Part shown: in pieces, positions 22,440 to 33,925 of the stretch
Layout: each line of letters begins with the position of its first letter
Position numbering within the stretch: position 1 is the stretch's first letter
Assembly (NCBI GenBank): GCA_000467715.1
Contig: AJFK01000975.1
Location: forward strand, 1-48,496
Direction: 5' to 3'
DNA from: Hysterium pulicare CBS 123377
Lineage: Eukaryota; Ascomycota; Dothideomycetes; Hysteriales; Hysteriaceae
DNA: 48,496 nt
Program-made: the position numbers and the translations under genes
Notes under the pieces: model-generated
Told to the model about the DNA's origin: nothing
Database searches by the model: none
The model's input: only the letters and a program-made list of their open reading frames with translations

Positions 22440-23751
22440 TTACAACTCATCCTTTTTGCTCTGAGCTGACTTTGAGGCAGCAGAGGCGGCGCTGGATGCA
22501 GACTTGGAAGCAGATGATGAAGCACTGGAAGCAGCTCTTGACGCAGAAGAAGAAAGGCTGGAAGCGCTCTTGCCCGCGGCACCGGTAGCACTGGAGCCAC
22601 TAGCCGAGGCAGTGGAGGCGGCAAGACCGAGTTGTTGCTTGAACCAGTTGGTGTAGCCAGCGAATCCATCTGTGGCGTAGGCGACGTTGCTGCCGACATT
22701 TGAGGTGGCCGCACCGTAGACGCTTGACGCGGTACCAGAGACGTTGTTACCGAGTAATGAAGCTCGGTGCTTGCGAGCGAGAGCGAGGAGTTCGTTGCGC
22801 TTGGAGCCCTGGGGAACCTTGACGCCATTCTCATCGGCCCACTTCTTGATTTGGCTGTCGCTCCAGGAGTCGAGAAGGGCATCGCTCAAGCTTTGCGTAG
22901 CGCCGTAGGCAGAAGAAGAAACGGACGACACAACAGCTTTCGCATTCAAGCTTGCGACACGGGAGTTACGACGAACAGAAGCAATAAGCTTGTCACGTTT
23001 GGATGGCTGTGGGGCGGGAATACCGCGCTCATCCAACCAAGCCTTAAGATCGGAGTCGGACCATGATTCGTAGAGCCAGTCACCAGGGTAAGCGGTGTAT
23101 TCGCTGACCTTGTTGGCGGCTGTCTGGTAGTTCTCGCGAGCTGCCTTGAGGAGAGAGTCACGCTGCCGGGGCTGGGGAACTGGAATGCCTTGACGATCAC
23201 AGAAAGCCTTCAGTTGGGAATCGGTCCAGCTATCGTTCGTTAGAACTGCATTTCTGCTTTAAAGAATATGGTGCTGCAAACATACCTGTCAAAGATCCAG
23301 TCGCTAACCTTTCCATAGGCCTGGCCAACGGAATCCTCAGTGTCGGACCAGTATGTCTTGACCTGTTCTACGAGGCTGTCTTTGTTCTTCTCGGTTCCCT
23401 TCTTGGCTTGGTAGCCCTTGGAAGAGAGGTAATTTTGAAGCTGCGGGGTATCCCAGCTGTTGTATGGAGTAACAACTTTGTCGTTCCAGTTCGCCTTGAC
23501 CAAGTTCTCGAGGTCCTTTCGGTCGGCTGCTTTGGGATAGGGAATATTGTTATCCGAGAGCCATCTCTCCAGCTCGGTCTCGTGCCACTTGTTGTAGACT
23601 ATCGATGGGGTTAAAAAATGCTCGTCAATTGGAGAGTTGGGAGAGATGAATAGGTCTCACAGTACGCACCAGCTTTGCCAAACCAACTGCTGGCAACTGC
23701 GTTCTCAGCAGCTAGTGCCACCACGAGGGCGGAAACGAATGAGAATCTCAT
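22440..23751 (-). CDS. Ish1/Msc1-type stress-response protein with ER-retention signal (394 aa)
   Basis: Three exons: 23670-23751, 23286-23598 and 22440-23229. Introns are 71 bp (donor GTGCGT, acceptor ATAG) and 56 bp (donor GTATGT, branch TCTAAC, acceptor ATAG). Total 1185 nt, 395 codons. A signal peptide (residues 1-20, ending AENAVAS) is followed by five Ish1-type helix-extended-helix motifs, each of the form SWxDxxLKxWLxxxGIPxPxxxxRDxLL. The C-terminal 70 residues are Ala/Ser-rich, and the protein ends SKKDEL, an ER-retrieval signal. S. pombe Ish1 is a stress-induced nuclear-envelope protein and S. cerevisiae Msc1 is its homologue; lumenal ER/nuclear-envelope location is inferred from the signal peptide plus KDEL. 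Confidence 0.9.
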
Positions 23752-24401
23752 GCTTAGAGGAGCTAGATGAGTTCACAAACTAGGGTGGTTGTTGATGGTA
23801 TTGAGGGTAAATTGAGGTTGATTGAGGGTGGGAGAATAAATTGAGATTGGCGGGAGGGAGGAGGACAAGGGAAGATGGAGGAGTAGCGGTGGCAGTGGCT
23901 TTAGGTGCGGGCAAAGTGTGGCCGTGACGTAGCTTTCACGTTAACGCAGGCCAAACAAGGTCTCGTAGGTGCCCGCCGCTTACAGGCCAATGACAGCCCG
24001 TGGTTGCCTGGTTTGTGCGCGGTTGGACATGGAATTCGCAATATTGCCATCACCACCCACTCATTCTGCGGGGGTGCGCGCTGGGCCATGGCCACTGACA
24101 TCACCCCGACAACGCCAAGCCGACTTTCAAGCCACATCACGTTTTCATGTGAGATGCAAAGATTTTAATGCCCTGTGTTCATAGGCTGGAGTGGCAGGCC
24201 GGAGTGGCTTCTGGAACAGACGATGTATGGATGGTTATTGAGGCGGTTCGGAGCAAACACTGTGCACGAGGAGCACCTGCAAGATGGTTTTGAGGTATCA
24301 ACAAAAGACGCCAATGCTTTGCTACATAACCATGCCGTTCATACAGTAATTATACAGTGCAAATTCCCATGCATGTATGATCAAAGTCATCTACGAGTCC
24401 C
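23752..24401. other. Intergenic; promoter of the Ish1-like gene
   Basis: The first 130 bp is purine/GT-rich (repeated gattgagggt units near 23790-23850), consistent with a leader and core promoter on the minus strand. The rest shows no supported gene. Confidence 0.5.
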
Positions 24402-24991
24402 TCACGTCTTTTTTTCGGTACCTGCGTGGCCTTTGGTGTAGACAGTCAGCTAGGTTCGTGCTCAAGATGGCAAGCAACGCAACACTTACCAGACCAGAAA
24501 CTCTTCGACACCTTATCCTTCTCTGCGTCCTCATTGCTAATCTGCTCATGTGCCTTCTCAGCCCTGTTGTCCATTTCCTCATTGTGTTGCTTCACCGATG
24601 GATCGTCTGTACTCGGCGGGTTGTCGCTTAGGATCTTTGGCTCTGCGCCATTCTTCCCTTTCTGCCTGCCTCCGCTGCTGCTGCTCTTTGCCGGAGAAGA
24701 TTGCGATTTCTTCTCGCTTTGCTGGCCCCGTTCATTGCTCTGAGAAGAGCCCCCCGAATAGGCTTTCTTTTGTCCGACATTTGGTGCTGCAGGACCGGGA
24801 TGCTCGAGGTTTTCTGAGGGGTTCTTCCCTTGGTCTTTTGGATTCTCGCCAGCAGGATTGCCTTCACCACTACCGTAGTCTTGACTTGCAAAACGCTGCG
24901 ACGTTGCTGGGAGGGCGGTTCGAGGAGCGGTGGTAAGGAATGGTCGGATGAGGTTGGAGCGGAGGCTCATAGATGACCGTAGAAAGGACAT
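24402..24991 (-). CDS. Small hydrophilic, probably mitochondrial protein (173 aa)
   Basis: Two exons, 24490-24991 and 24402-24421, joined across a 68-bp intron (donor GTAAGT, acceptor GCAG); total 522 nt, 174 codons. Start at ATG 24991 because it opens a mitochondrial-type presequence rich in Arg/Ser/Leu with no acidic residue until about residue 38 (MSFLRSSMSLRSNLIRPFLT, then QRFAS). An in-frame ATG at 25099 would put 36 unrelated residues before it. The rest is disordered and polar (Ser, Gly, Lys, Gln) with a conserved-looking C-terminus HEQISNEDAEKDKVSKSFWSG. Comparable small conserved proteins occur across filamentous ascomycetes; function unknown. Confidence 0.72.
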
Positions 24992-25387
24992 TGTAACCTG
25001 CTGTATTGAGACACTAGAGATGTCGTTACTGAATTCTGAATTGGAGATTGTTGTAGTATTGGATTGGTCTTGTCCGTACGAACGTTGAACCTGTGGCATG
25101 TAGGAACTACCTATGAAGCTTTGGCCAGCTGCTAGTATGACATCACCATGTCCAATTCACGCCAAGCCTCTGGGGTATTATGTTTCCCCATCGGAAACAA
25201 CCGTCGCCAAAACTTTCTATACATTGAATTTTGTTGCAAGGGATATGTGCGAATGCCCTACGGCAAGATTTGGCGGATGACTGTTTAAAGTGTGTTTCGT
25301 GATCTGCCTTTCAACTCACAATCGCAAATAAACTGTGACACCGATCACGTTAGAGCAATTGCAAATTGCAGGACCCTATTGAATCCA
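24992..25387. other. Intergenic; nothing recognised
   Basis: Promoter of the mitochondrial-like small protein and 3' flank of the 2EXR gene. Confidence 0.45.
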
Positions 25388-25629
25388 TTATATATAGTAT
25401 AGCTGTTGAGCTATAAACCATGCCAATCTCGTTGATATCCCGAGATGTATTATTCGCAAACTTGAGACACGTCTACCCTCCGGTTTCCTCCCTATAGTAA
25501 AAATGTCTAGGTCAACCCAAGCGAGATACCCGGCAATCGCAAACCGTGCCTCGCTATCCATGACAGTCTGAGCTTGTTCATGCAAATAATCGACAAGCTC
25601 GTGAGCTGTGCGCCCTATAACGAATGAGC
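25388..25629 (-). CDS. Possible C-terminal exon of the 2EXR gene (uncertain)
   Basis: Coding-like stretch just downstream of the 2EXR stop (RTAHELVDYLHEQAQTVM, GYLAWVDLDIFTIGRKPEGR). A 70-bp intron from GTAACC (within the stop codon at 25700-25702) to CTTAG would join it in phase (2 nt plus 1 nt), but there is no clear branch site and the donor is non-standard. It could equally be the remnant of another gene. No start codon of its own is convincing. Confidence 0.3.
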
Positions 25630-25699
25630 AAATTCTAAGCACATCGAGGATAATGGGGTTTGTGCCGCGGACTAAAACGTACCTGGCGAGATCTACGGG

Positions 25700-26896
25700 T
25701 TACTTATTCAGGGCCCCAAGGAAGGTGACATAAGAATCCTCAACACGTGTTGCGGCGGTAGGGGGAACATCAACTCCGCGCAGATGTTGATACTCCGTAT
25801 ACATCGCCCGCAACGCGACTGTGCCCACACGGAGATGATTTTCGCCAAACCTGCCTCGTCGAATTGGAACATCGCTTCCCCATTTGAGCACGAGAATCCC
25901 GTCAGAACCTTCAGGCGCATTCTTCTGGTTCTTAGGGATAGCTTGTACGAGACTCTTGAAGAAGGCCTTGTAATTCCAAGCAGCTCTAGTCCAATCCTCG
26001 ACGCTGTAAAAGCGCTTCACGCGCCGGTTGAGGTACACTGGAACGATCTGCAGGCGTCGAATAGAAGGGAGCTGGTTGAAAAGTTTCTGCCAGTCGATAT
26101 GGAAGTGCATAGCGTTAGGTTCTCTCATCTGGAGAACAATGCGCAGATTCATGATGCGAGAGAAATCGAACGGCGCGCCGAAGATTCTATGTGCACAACG
26201 GTTGAAGTCGTTGTAGTCTTTAACATGTACCGAGAATTGATTGTACATGTACATTACATCTTTGGCTTCTGCTTTGATTTGTTGACAAACTCGGAAGATG
26301 TTGGTATGTATGATGTCTTTAGGTTTCTTCTTCGTGATGCGTCGAGCGTGGGCGTCGTTCTCCCAGAGTGGGTGAGGGAGTTGATGATGGTTAGAGCTAC
26401 TGAGTTCCTTGGCATCGATCACCGCATTTTCGGGGTGGCGACAGTCGATGACAAGATAGTTGTATATCATAGTGCGAATCTCCAGAGGAAGGTCCAGGAA
26501 ACGGAACGGTACATCGGCCACTTTTTTGCGCTTGTGGAGAACCACCCGTTGTCGCCTAGAAATAAGCTTGTTAGATGCCGTGAACGTCAAGACTCGTAAG
26601 CATCCTCCGATGACTACTAGGGATAGGCTAGACAGGCGATTTTGCCAATAGAATCTCGAAGGAGTTATAGCGGTCCATGCAGGCTAGTATTGCAAAGTAC
26701 AAAGGAACGGGTGTGCTTCTAAAGGGTCGAAGAGTACGCGAACGTCATGTTGGACTTACTTGGCTTTGCGAGTGGTCTGATCTGGGTTGAAATTATCGTC
26801 AGGCGTTTCCACATCGTCAACTTCATCTTCGTCCGCCTCTTTGTAATTGACTTTTGCTCGGGAACTCCTAATGCTGCGTCGAGGTGGCATGGCCAT
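25700..26896 (-). CDS. 2EXR-domain protein (about 330 aa)
   Basis: Exon 26760-26896 (MAMPPRRSIRSSRAKVNY, acidic stretch, TTRKAK) joins in phase to 25700-26555 across a 204-bp intron (donor GTAAGT, branch TCTAAC, acceptor TCTAG). The sum is 993 nt, 331 codons. The 2EXR signature FRFLDLPLEIRTMIYNYLV lies at about residue 65, followed by IFRVCQQIKAEAKDVMY, the region typical of this fungal family. A further upstream exon (27068-27127, ATG 27127, MAMRVQLGNFRRPEGLFKRL, donor GTATGT) could splice in phase to 26917; I cannot decide between the two starts. 2EXR proteins are expanded in filamentous fungi and lack an established biochemical role. Confidence 0.75.
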
Positions 26897-27483
26897 AGGG
26901 ACACTTGGTATCGCTTTCTTCGATCAAAGAGTTAGAAATAACTTGGTAGCCTCTCTCTTGATGACGAGATTCTGACTGCGCGACTATTTTCGGAAACGGA
27001 ATGAGGAGGAAGAAGTCGGATCCAAGCGTGGGGCTAGATACAAAGAAACATCTTGAATTATACATACCAGTCTCTTGAATAGACCTTCCGGACGACGAAA
27101 ATTACCCAGTTGCACGCGCATTGCCATGGCGGGTGAGTCTTGAGTTGTCGTAAAATCCGGGGTGGGGGAGGCAAAGGCGAAGGTGGAAGGCAAGGACGAG
27201 TGGAGTTTATAAATTCGCCCGAGCGTGGTGAAGACTCCTTCACGAACCGGTGGTAATTTTGGGAAACGTTTGGAACCAAAACGGGCCCTTGCCAACCTTG
27301 CCCGATCTTAAGTGAATCCCGATACCCTTAATTAGGTAAGACTTAAGGTTTCAGAAGTGTCATCTTATGTAGAAAAGTAATGACTTATTTGACTAGTCGA
27401 GGTGTCTCAGGTATGACATTATGACAAAACGAGAAACGCGGGCCTTTCGACAACTCCAGTGAATATTCAAGATCTTGACACAC
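26897..27483. other. Upstream region of the 2EXR gene
   Basis: Contains the possible first exon at 27068-27127 (minus) and promoter. From 27300 to 27483 it also holds the 3' flank of the two-TM gene. Nothing else supported. Confidence 0.45.
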
Positions 27484-28605
27484 TTATCCGTCTTCGCCTA
27501 CGACTTTTGCGTGTCGAAAGTACTTCATCCCTACCCAAGCTACTACGACCCAAACCCACGCCATAACCGCCGTTAACACCATCAGCGCAGGGTAGTATCC
27601 AGTTATCGGCAGCGTTGGATCATCTTCGAGTTCTGGCGGGGCGTACGGCGTCTCTCCGACATCCCAAGCCCAGCTCCAGATACCGAGACATGAGCCCATT
27701 CCCACGACAAATACTATCCAAGTGACAACGAGCACAACCCAACCCCACCATTCCGTTTCGCTGTAGTCCCACTCCTCCTCCAACACAATATTAGACGGCG
27801 TGGGCACAATGGGTAAAGAAGAAGCATGCGCCGCTGCTTTGTTGGAACGCCGACGTTGGATGGACGAGGACTGCGCTGGTGGCTGTAGCTGGACAGGGTA
27901 GTACGAGGAGCTGCTGCTTGACATGGCAGGACGAGAAAACGAAAGACCTTCATCATCATCCGTTGTAGATGCATAGGCACCGATGGGGCTGGTAAGAGGA
28001 GAGGCGAGGGCACGGGGAGTCAGATGGTCACGGGTATCGTGAGAGCCGGTGCTGTCGGGGCGGATTGAGAGACCCTCCGGATTGCTTGAGGGCGCCCATC
28101 CGCTTTCAGATGAGGAATTGAGCGATGGATTCTCGTAGCTGAATCGTCGCGGGGTTGTCTCGTCGTCTACAGAGCCAGCATCCATGGCGTTCTGATGGTC
28201 GGCAGCTTGCTTTGTGGGAGATCGCTTTTGGGGGTCCAGAAGTGAGTTTCGACGTTCCCGAAATTTGCCAGTCCCAAGCAGTGCAGTCTTCCTCAATGAC
28301 CCCTTCCTCTTTCGTCCCTTGCTCTGACGCATCGCGTTTGCCAGAGCCGAACTTCTACTGTGTCCATCGCCGTCATAGACATCCGGTTCCGAGCCTTCTT
28401 CCTCGCGCTTCGGGGGGGATTGCGGAGAAGCCTCCTCAGATGAAGACCTCAAGAAGGTCAACTTGCCCAAGATGCTACCAGAAAGACTGCGTTTGTGCCC
28501 TCCGGAGCCAGGCTTGCTCTCCGAACTCTTCACCTCTCCATCTGCTGATTTGTGTGGAAATGCATCATCGCCGCCATTCTGGTTTGGGTCGCTCCCATTT
28601 TCCAT
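27484..28605 (-). CDS. Conserved Ser-rich protein with two C-terminal membrane segments (373 aa)
   Basis: Single exon; first ATG at 28605 (MENGSDPNQNGG). Residues 1-265 are disordered and rich in Ser, Pro and charged residues, with basic patches (SKGRKRKGSLRK, RERRNS) and several RxxS sites. The C-terminus has two hydrophobic helices: WWGWVVLVVTWIVFVVGMGS at about residues 280-305, and YYPALMVLTAVMAWVWVVVA about 40 residues later, with a Pro-rich acidic loop between (ETPYAPPELEDDPTLP). A short tail, GMKYFRHAKVV, follows. Many filamentous ascomycetes have such a protein, but I cannot name a function. A cytosolic, phosphorylatable N-terminus anchored in an internal or plasma membrane is the inference. 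Confidence 0.75.
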   Translation of the reverse strand: MENGSDPNQNGGDDAFPHKSADGEVKSSESKPGSGGHKRSLSGSILGKLTFLRSSSEEASPQSPPKREEEGSEPDVYDGDGHSRSSALANAMRQSKGRKRKGSLRKTALLGTGKFRERRNSLLDPQKRSPTKQAADHQNAMDAGSVDDETTPRRFSYENPSLNSSSESGWAPSSNPEGLSIRPDSTGSHDTRDHLTPRALASPLTSPIGAYASTTDDDEGLSFSRPAMSSSSSSYYPVQLQPPAQSSSIQRRRSNKAAAHASSLPIVPTPSNIVLEEEWDYSETEWWGWVVLVVTWIVFVVGMGSCLGIWSWAWDVGETPYAPPELEDDPTLPITGYYPALMVLTAVMAWVWVVVAWVGMKYFRHAKVVGEDG

Positions 28606-28935
28606 GCTCCTTTTGCTTTCCACCCATCCGTCTTAACACTTAGCGATTGCTTGTCATATTATAAAATGGAACGGTAAGGATATCGCTTGCATTTCAAATG
28701 TTTACGATTGCGGATGGTGGTGTCAAGCGTCAGGAGTGGCTGGATGGCTCGTGCTCCATGTCCCTGTCAGAAATGTTTCACCCCCAACATGTCGGAGATT
28801 GCCGTTCATCTTCACTTAGATTCACCACCCGCTCTGTGACCATTTCACCACTGTCCTTTGGCAGCCGCCTTGAATATTCACTACAAATGGAGTACAGATA
28901 ACACTCATTTTTACCATTCCCTGTGCTGCTTTACA
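28606..28935. promoter_or_regulatory. Divergent promoter between the two-TM gene and the zinc-transporter gene
   Basis: 330 bp between two divergent start codons. No strong TATA box was seen. It must carry both core promoters. Confidence 0.5.
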
Positions 28936-30446
28936 ATGGCTTCGCAAATGCCTCTTCCAATCCCTCCGCGCACCCCTACACCACCTCCTGAAGACCAAGA
29001 TCAGCCTGTTGGCCTGGGGTTAGACGAATCATTCTCACCAACCAAATTAGGATTCAACCCAGATGCGCTCTCTCCAATTTCTGCCACCTTTCCATCCGAT
29101 CGATATGGCACTCTCACAGGACCGAATGGCTCCATGTCTCAGCGACCGACTCCGAGTACTGTTTTCAGTCCCATGAGTTCGACCTTCCCACTCAGCCCCG
29201 TCAGCGCGATGAGCGGTGCAAGCGAGAACGATACACCTTCCTTGAGCGGTTCTGAAAATGTTCGGAATCCATTCAATTTCCAACCAGTGCAGTATATGCC
29301 CGGGAGGACTGCTGGGAACAAACCTCCTGTATGTGTCTTTTTGATTCGAGAGCTGGCTATTACTGATTTGAAAAGGATATTGGACGACGGCGAGGCCACA
29401 AGTACAAGCACAGTAGTGTCTCCCACCAGATCTTCCTCGAGCCACCTCCCCGCGCTCCTCTGCAACTACCTGCTGCCCTACCTATACCTACCTTCAGAGA
29501 ATATCGGTCTAGCATGTCAAACGAACAAAAGCTAAGGGGTCTATGGTGTTTCTGTCATCTCTTCATTGCAGGATTCGTACAATGGACTGCGCATGATTCC
29601 CTTGCTCTGACGGTACTATCGAGATTGTTATTCTATGATGCGCTTGGTGCATTTCTCTGCGTCGCAGTAGATGTAGGGTCTAACTTTGAGGTCTGGAAGA
29701 GATCCAGTATCCGCCATCCATTCGGCTTCGAACGCTCGGAGGTAGTTGCAGGTCTCGGCATGTCAGTCGGTCTACTTTTCATGGGACTGGACCTTATTTC
29801 GCACAGCCTTACGTACGCTCTCGAGAATAAGGGCGGGCACGAGGCGCATCATCAACACGAGCACCAACGAGTATCTCCTGGCAGCATTGATCTCGCCGCC
29901 TTGAGCGCGATAGCCTCGACATTGATTTCGGCTCTTTTGCTCAAGAACCATGCCCGTATCGGCAGAGTGATGAGGTTGGGCGCCATTTCCAGCCTACCAT
30001 CACTTCTGAGCAACCCCTCTCATCTCCTTACTTTATCGTGCTCCACTCTCTTACTCCTCCTTCCCCTCTTAAGCATTCAAATGTACGTTTGGTTAGATCG
30101 GAGCCTCTCGGTGGTCGCAGCCGTGTCCATGATCGCGCTAGGCTGGAGAATGGGCTGGACATTAGGAAAGATCCTCATGATGTCCTATACCGGACCAGGA
30201 GTATCGGATGTCATGTACGATATAGAGACGGATCCAGCTGTCAGTGCCATCGAAGAAGCGAAGTTCTGGCAGGTGCACTACGGTCTCTGCCAGGCGAACT
30301 TCAAGCTTAGAGTTTGGAACTTGGAAGAGATGGGTCGATTACGGGATCGCATCGGGAGTATGGTGCGGAATCGATTAGGCGGCGGATATGGAAGCGGGGG
30401 GCAAAAGTGGGAGGTGTCTACACAGATCACGTTGGAAAAGGATTGA
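28936..30446 (+). CDS. Zrg17-like cation diffusion facilitator, zinc transport into the secretory pathway (487 aa)
   Basis: Two exons, 28936-29328 and 29376-30446, with a 47-bp intron (donor GTATGT, branch TACTGATT, acceptor AAAG); 488 codons. The N-terminal 130 residues are Pro/Ser-rich cytosolic sequence. After the intron, RRRGHKYKHSSVSHQIFLEP leads into the membrane domain: about six segments, the FEVWKRSSIRHPFGFERSEV signature before TM3-4, and a His-rich loop HEAHHQHEHQ between TM4 and TM5. This matches the Zrg17 branch of the CDF family, which works with an Msc2-type partner to load zinc into the ER. The C-terminal cytosolic domain is complete. Highly conserved, housekeeping in style. 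Confidence 0.85.
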
Positions 30447-30999
30447 GGATGTTCAAGTTGGTCTTGCGCTGGCTTGTAACTTTACGAAGCTTTGTTGAAG
30501 ATATATACCCCAGGATCAGGATGAATAGAATAGAACTGTAGAACAACAGGCTGTGCTGCTACTATACATGGATGGCCGAACCAAAGGCACGACACTGCCG
30601 TTTGCCTTGTGTCGAGACTTGACTTGATACCGTGCCCAACACCGCTCAACAGTGTCATCTGCCATGCCGTGAGACGGACACATGTCATTCCTGTCCAGCG
30701 GGTGACAGAGGTGACAGAGGGTCCTGGCCGTGGTGGTGTCAACCCCCTGGAGCGCTAAGCACCCCCTGAGCCAATCCCCAGAAATTGGCTACCGCACGGG
30801 CCGTAGCCTCGCGACTCACCGCCTGACAATCAGGCTTGCTAGCCCAACAGCCGCCAGCCGCTACGAGACTCATGGCCCAGCTCATCTGCCCGTCTCACAC
30901 GCCCGACTCTCCTCTCCTGCGTCTGCCTCAGTGCTGCTGCCACGACTCACCTGGCTGACGCACTCTGGCAACCTCCACCGCTCTCGTTGCTCCCACCTG
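30447..30999. other. Intergenic; leader of the RBR gene
   Basis: 3' flank of the transporter, then a C-rich leader (30750-30999). The RBR frame is open back to 30730 without an ATG, so the region is taken as 5' UTR. Confidence 0.5.
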
Positions 31000-33151
31000 A
31001 TGGCCAGAACTCGAGACCGACGCGACACCGAATCTTACTTCTCAGACGAGAGAGACCGAGACAGGCCGTCACACCGCCGGCCACGACGACACAAGCACCG
31101 CTCCGAAGACTCTGACGAGAGGCGAGAACGCAGGGAAAGACGCAGAGCCGATAGATTAAGAAGGGAGGCTGAACTGGATATTGATGCTCTTAGGGCGGCG
31201 AGGGCGGATTACTACTCTCGACCGGAATCCGAACGAAGGAAAAGCGAGCCTAGGCGTATGGCACAGGAGATCGACCTTGAGAGGACCAGAACAAGGGCTA
31301 GGAGGAGTGAGGGCGGGAACGTGACGAGGGAGCTGAGGAGGGATGGGAGGAGGAAGAAGAAAAGGAGGGATACCGCTGCAGATGAAGGGAGCGAGGTATA
31401 TGTCTATGGTAGACCCGAGCCCCGGGTGGTGGAAGAAGTCAAGGTAAAGAGGTCTTCGACCAGGCGGAGAAGCGATGAGGGCGGTTCATCTAGGAGGACT
31501 CTGGAGGAGGTTTCACGGCCATTGTCGAGGCCCATATCTGTGAGGCGCGTAGAGTCGCCGAAGTTGAGCAGGTTTGTGCTCTTTGCCATGCCGCATGGCT
31601 TGTACATTTCTAATGCTTTCCAGGACCATGTCTGCGCGAGAACCTACGAGAGTCTATATGTCTACTAGACCGATACGCCGATCGAGTACTGTCAAAGTCT
31701 CCACCGCCCCTGTCACCAGAGCTCCATCTGTCTCTGCACGAGCCTCAACATCCGCAGTAAACCCACAACGTAGAAGTACTGGCGGTCTCCTCGCTTCAAT
31801 TTTCAAGCCATCCCCTCCACGACCAGCAACCACCGTACTACAAAAGGAACTCCCTAGAGTCGAATGTCTGGTCTGCATGACCGACGATCTCCCCGCCAAT
31901 AAGACTGCGAGACTTGGCTGTGGACACCGAATGTGCCACTCCTGCCTTAAGCGCCAATTCACCCTTTCCGTTAATGACCCGCAACATATGCCTCCTACCT
32001 GCTGCAGCGCCGAACACATACCCCTCAAATACGTCGAACGGCTGTTCGATGACAAATTCAAGAAGCTCTGGAACAAGAAGTATCAGGAATACACAACGGC
32101 AAACCGTCTATATTGTCCCACACAAGGATGTGGCGAATGGATAAAGCCTTCCAAGATCAGGATGGACTTGACTGTTGGAAGGAAGTATGCAAGGTGTGGA
32201 AGGTGTAATACCAAAGTATGTGTAACTTGTAATGGCAGATTTCACACAAGGAGGGATTGCCCCAAAGATGAAGAAACGAACCGACTGGTGGACTTGGCAA
32301 AGCAAAAAGGCTGGCAAAGATGTTACAACTGCAAGGCTATGGTTGAGCTGAAGGAAGGCTGCAATCATATGACTTGGTAAGTGACCTGAGATGAGTGGGA
32401 TTACTCCATTCCCATACATCACATGCTCTCATCTCGTGTTCGTGCTGATACTCTATATAGCCGTTGTACCGCCCAATTTTGCATGCTCTGCGCCGCCAAG
32501 TGGAAAACTTGCAACTGCCCCTGGTTCAACTACACCAATCTCGACGACGACGATCGTCTAAACGACATGCGTGTCCCCTATAACCGCCGCGATGTCGTCG
32601 AAGTCATCGAAATCCCCGCTCCAGCTCCAGCACCCACTCCCATCCGCCGCTCCATAAGTACTCGCACACGCAACCCAGAACGCATTGCTCAAGAACGAGC
32701 CGACGAAGCCCTAGCCGCTGCGCTCCAAGCCCAACTCACCCTCGAAAGCCGAACCACAACCCCTGTATCAGGAGCTCGCAGGAGAAGAGACGATGCGAAT
32801 GTCGAAGTGTATGGCCTTGGTAACGCAGGCGCTCATCACTTAAACGAATCATATACGGTCCGCCCCCTCGCTTCCGTCGCAAGGACTGTGTCGAGATCTG
32901 GTCCTCCGAGAGTAGTTAGACAGCGAACTGTTCGAGATATGTTCAGACCACCGCCTCGGCCCGTCGCGCCGGCTACGGCATCCGTGATGGCGGGGCTGTC
33001 TAGAGATGGGAGTCGTCGCGGGATGGGACGAGTCGGGACGTGGTTGCAGCATGTAGAGTTGGATCCGGCGGAGGTGGAGGGAAGAGGGATGAGGAGGGAG
33101 GTTGAAGTTGATGAGTGGGGTTCGGCTGGATCAGTTTATGGTGTTGATTGA
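31000..33151 (+). CDS. RING-between-RING (RBR) E3 ubiquitin ligase (671 aa)
   Basis: Three exons, 31000-31571, 31624-32376 and 32461-33151; introns of 52 bp (branch TCTAAT, acceptor CCAG) and 84 bp (donor GTAAGT, acceptor ATAG). Total 2016 nt. Residues 1-190 are extremely Arg/Glu-rich and disordered. RING1 starts at C272 (CLVCMTDDL, then GCGHRMCHSCLKRQF), the IBR follows (CPTQGCGEW, CGRCNTKVCVTC), and RING2 starts at C424 (CYNC, EGCNHMTC). C437, at the position of parkin C431, is the expected catalytic thioester cysteine. The intron splits the Cys codon at residue 442 (32375-32376 plus 32461). After RING2 come an Ala/Pro/Arg-rich stretch and a conserved end, WLQHVELDP. It would transfer ubiquitin from an E2 through C437; substrate unknown. 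Confidence 0.9.
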
Positions 33152-33925
33152 GATGGCCCCTAAGCTTTTGGCTCTCGAGTATACGGCGTGGGTATAAGTT
33201 TGGGCTCATCGTCCGGATGCTCAGCTCATGGTTTGGATGCGGCTTCTTCGATGGCAGGTTGATGGTTTTGAGTAGGAAGAGTTGGTTGATGATTTGATTG
33301 CACGATACCCCCCCTTTTTATATACCTTTTAACTTTATCTTTACAGAAATCTGTACTTTTTTATTTCAAATTCGAAGGCCATATTTCCTACATGTTTCCT
33401 ATCCTTAATTAAACATCCTACATTCTCTTAACATATACCACTATCCCACTAACCAGTGTACAGATGCTTGAGCACCACTGAGAGGGGAACCATAGGACAA
33501 GGCTGATCATCTGGAGGCATAGATTGGTGAAGCGCAACCACACGTATATTTGAGCAGTTATTATATTGAAATCTATGGTGTGGTTTGACTTTATAACTTT
33601 GTAAAACGGCCTTCCTTTACTTTCTCTTGCAATTCCTTGGTTGTAGTTCTATTTAATTTTAGTACGCTATGAGTTGCAATTGTCACGAATGACCACGACG
33701 GAGTTAATATGAGTACCTACTTTGAGTCACTCCATTGACTAAACGCGCATCTGGCGCAGTTTAAAAAGCGCTCGGTCGGTCTTCCTGCTCTTTCAGCACT
33801 CCAACAATTCAACACATTCCAACACTCTTTATCATCACCACCACAGCATGGTAGCCGGCCCTTGCCAATGCTAGACATCAACCCCAAGTGGCAAGAACGA
33901 TATCCGCACACGGCCAACCTCCGCG
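33152..33925. other. Intergenic
   Basis: 3' flank of the RBR gene (poly-C/T tract at about 33308) followed by the promoter of the dead 2EXR copy. No gene supported. Confidence 0.5.
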
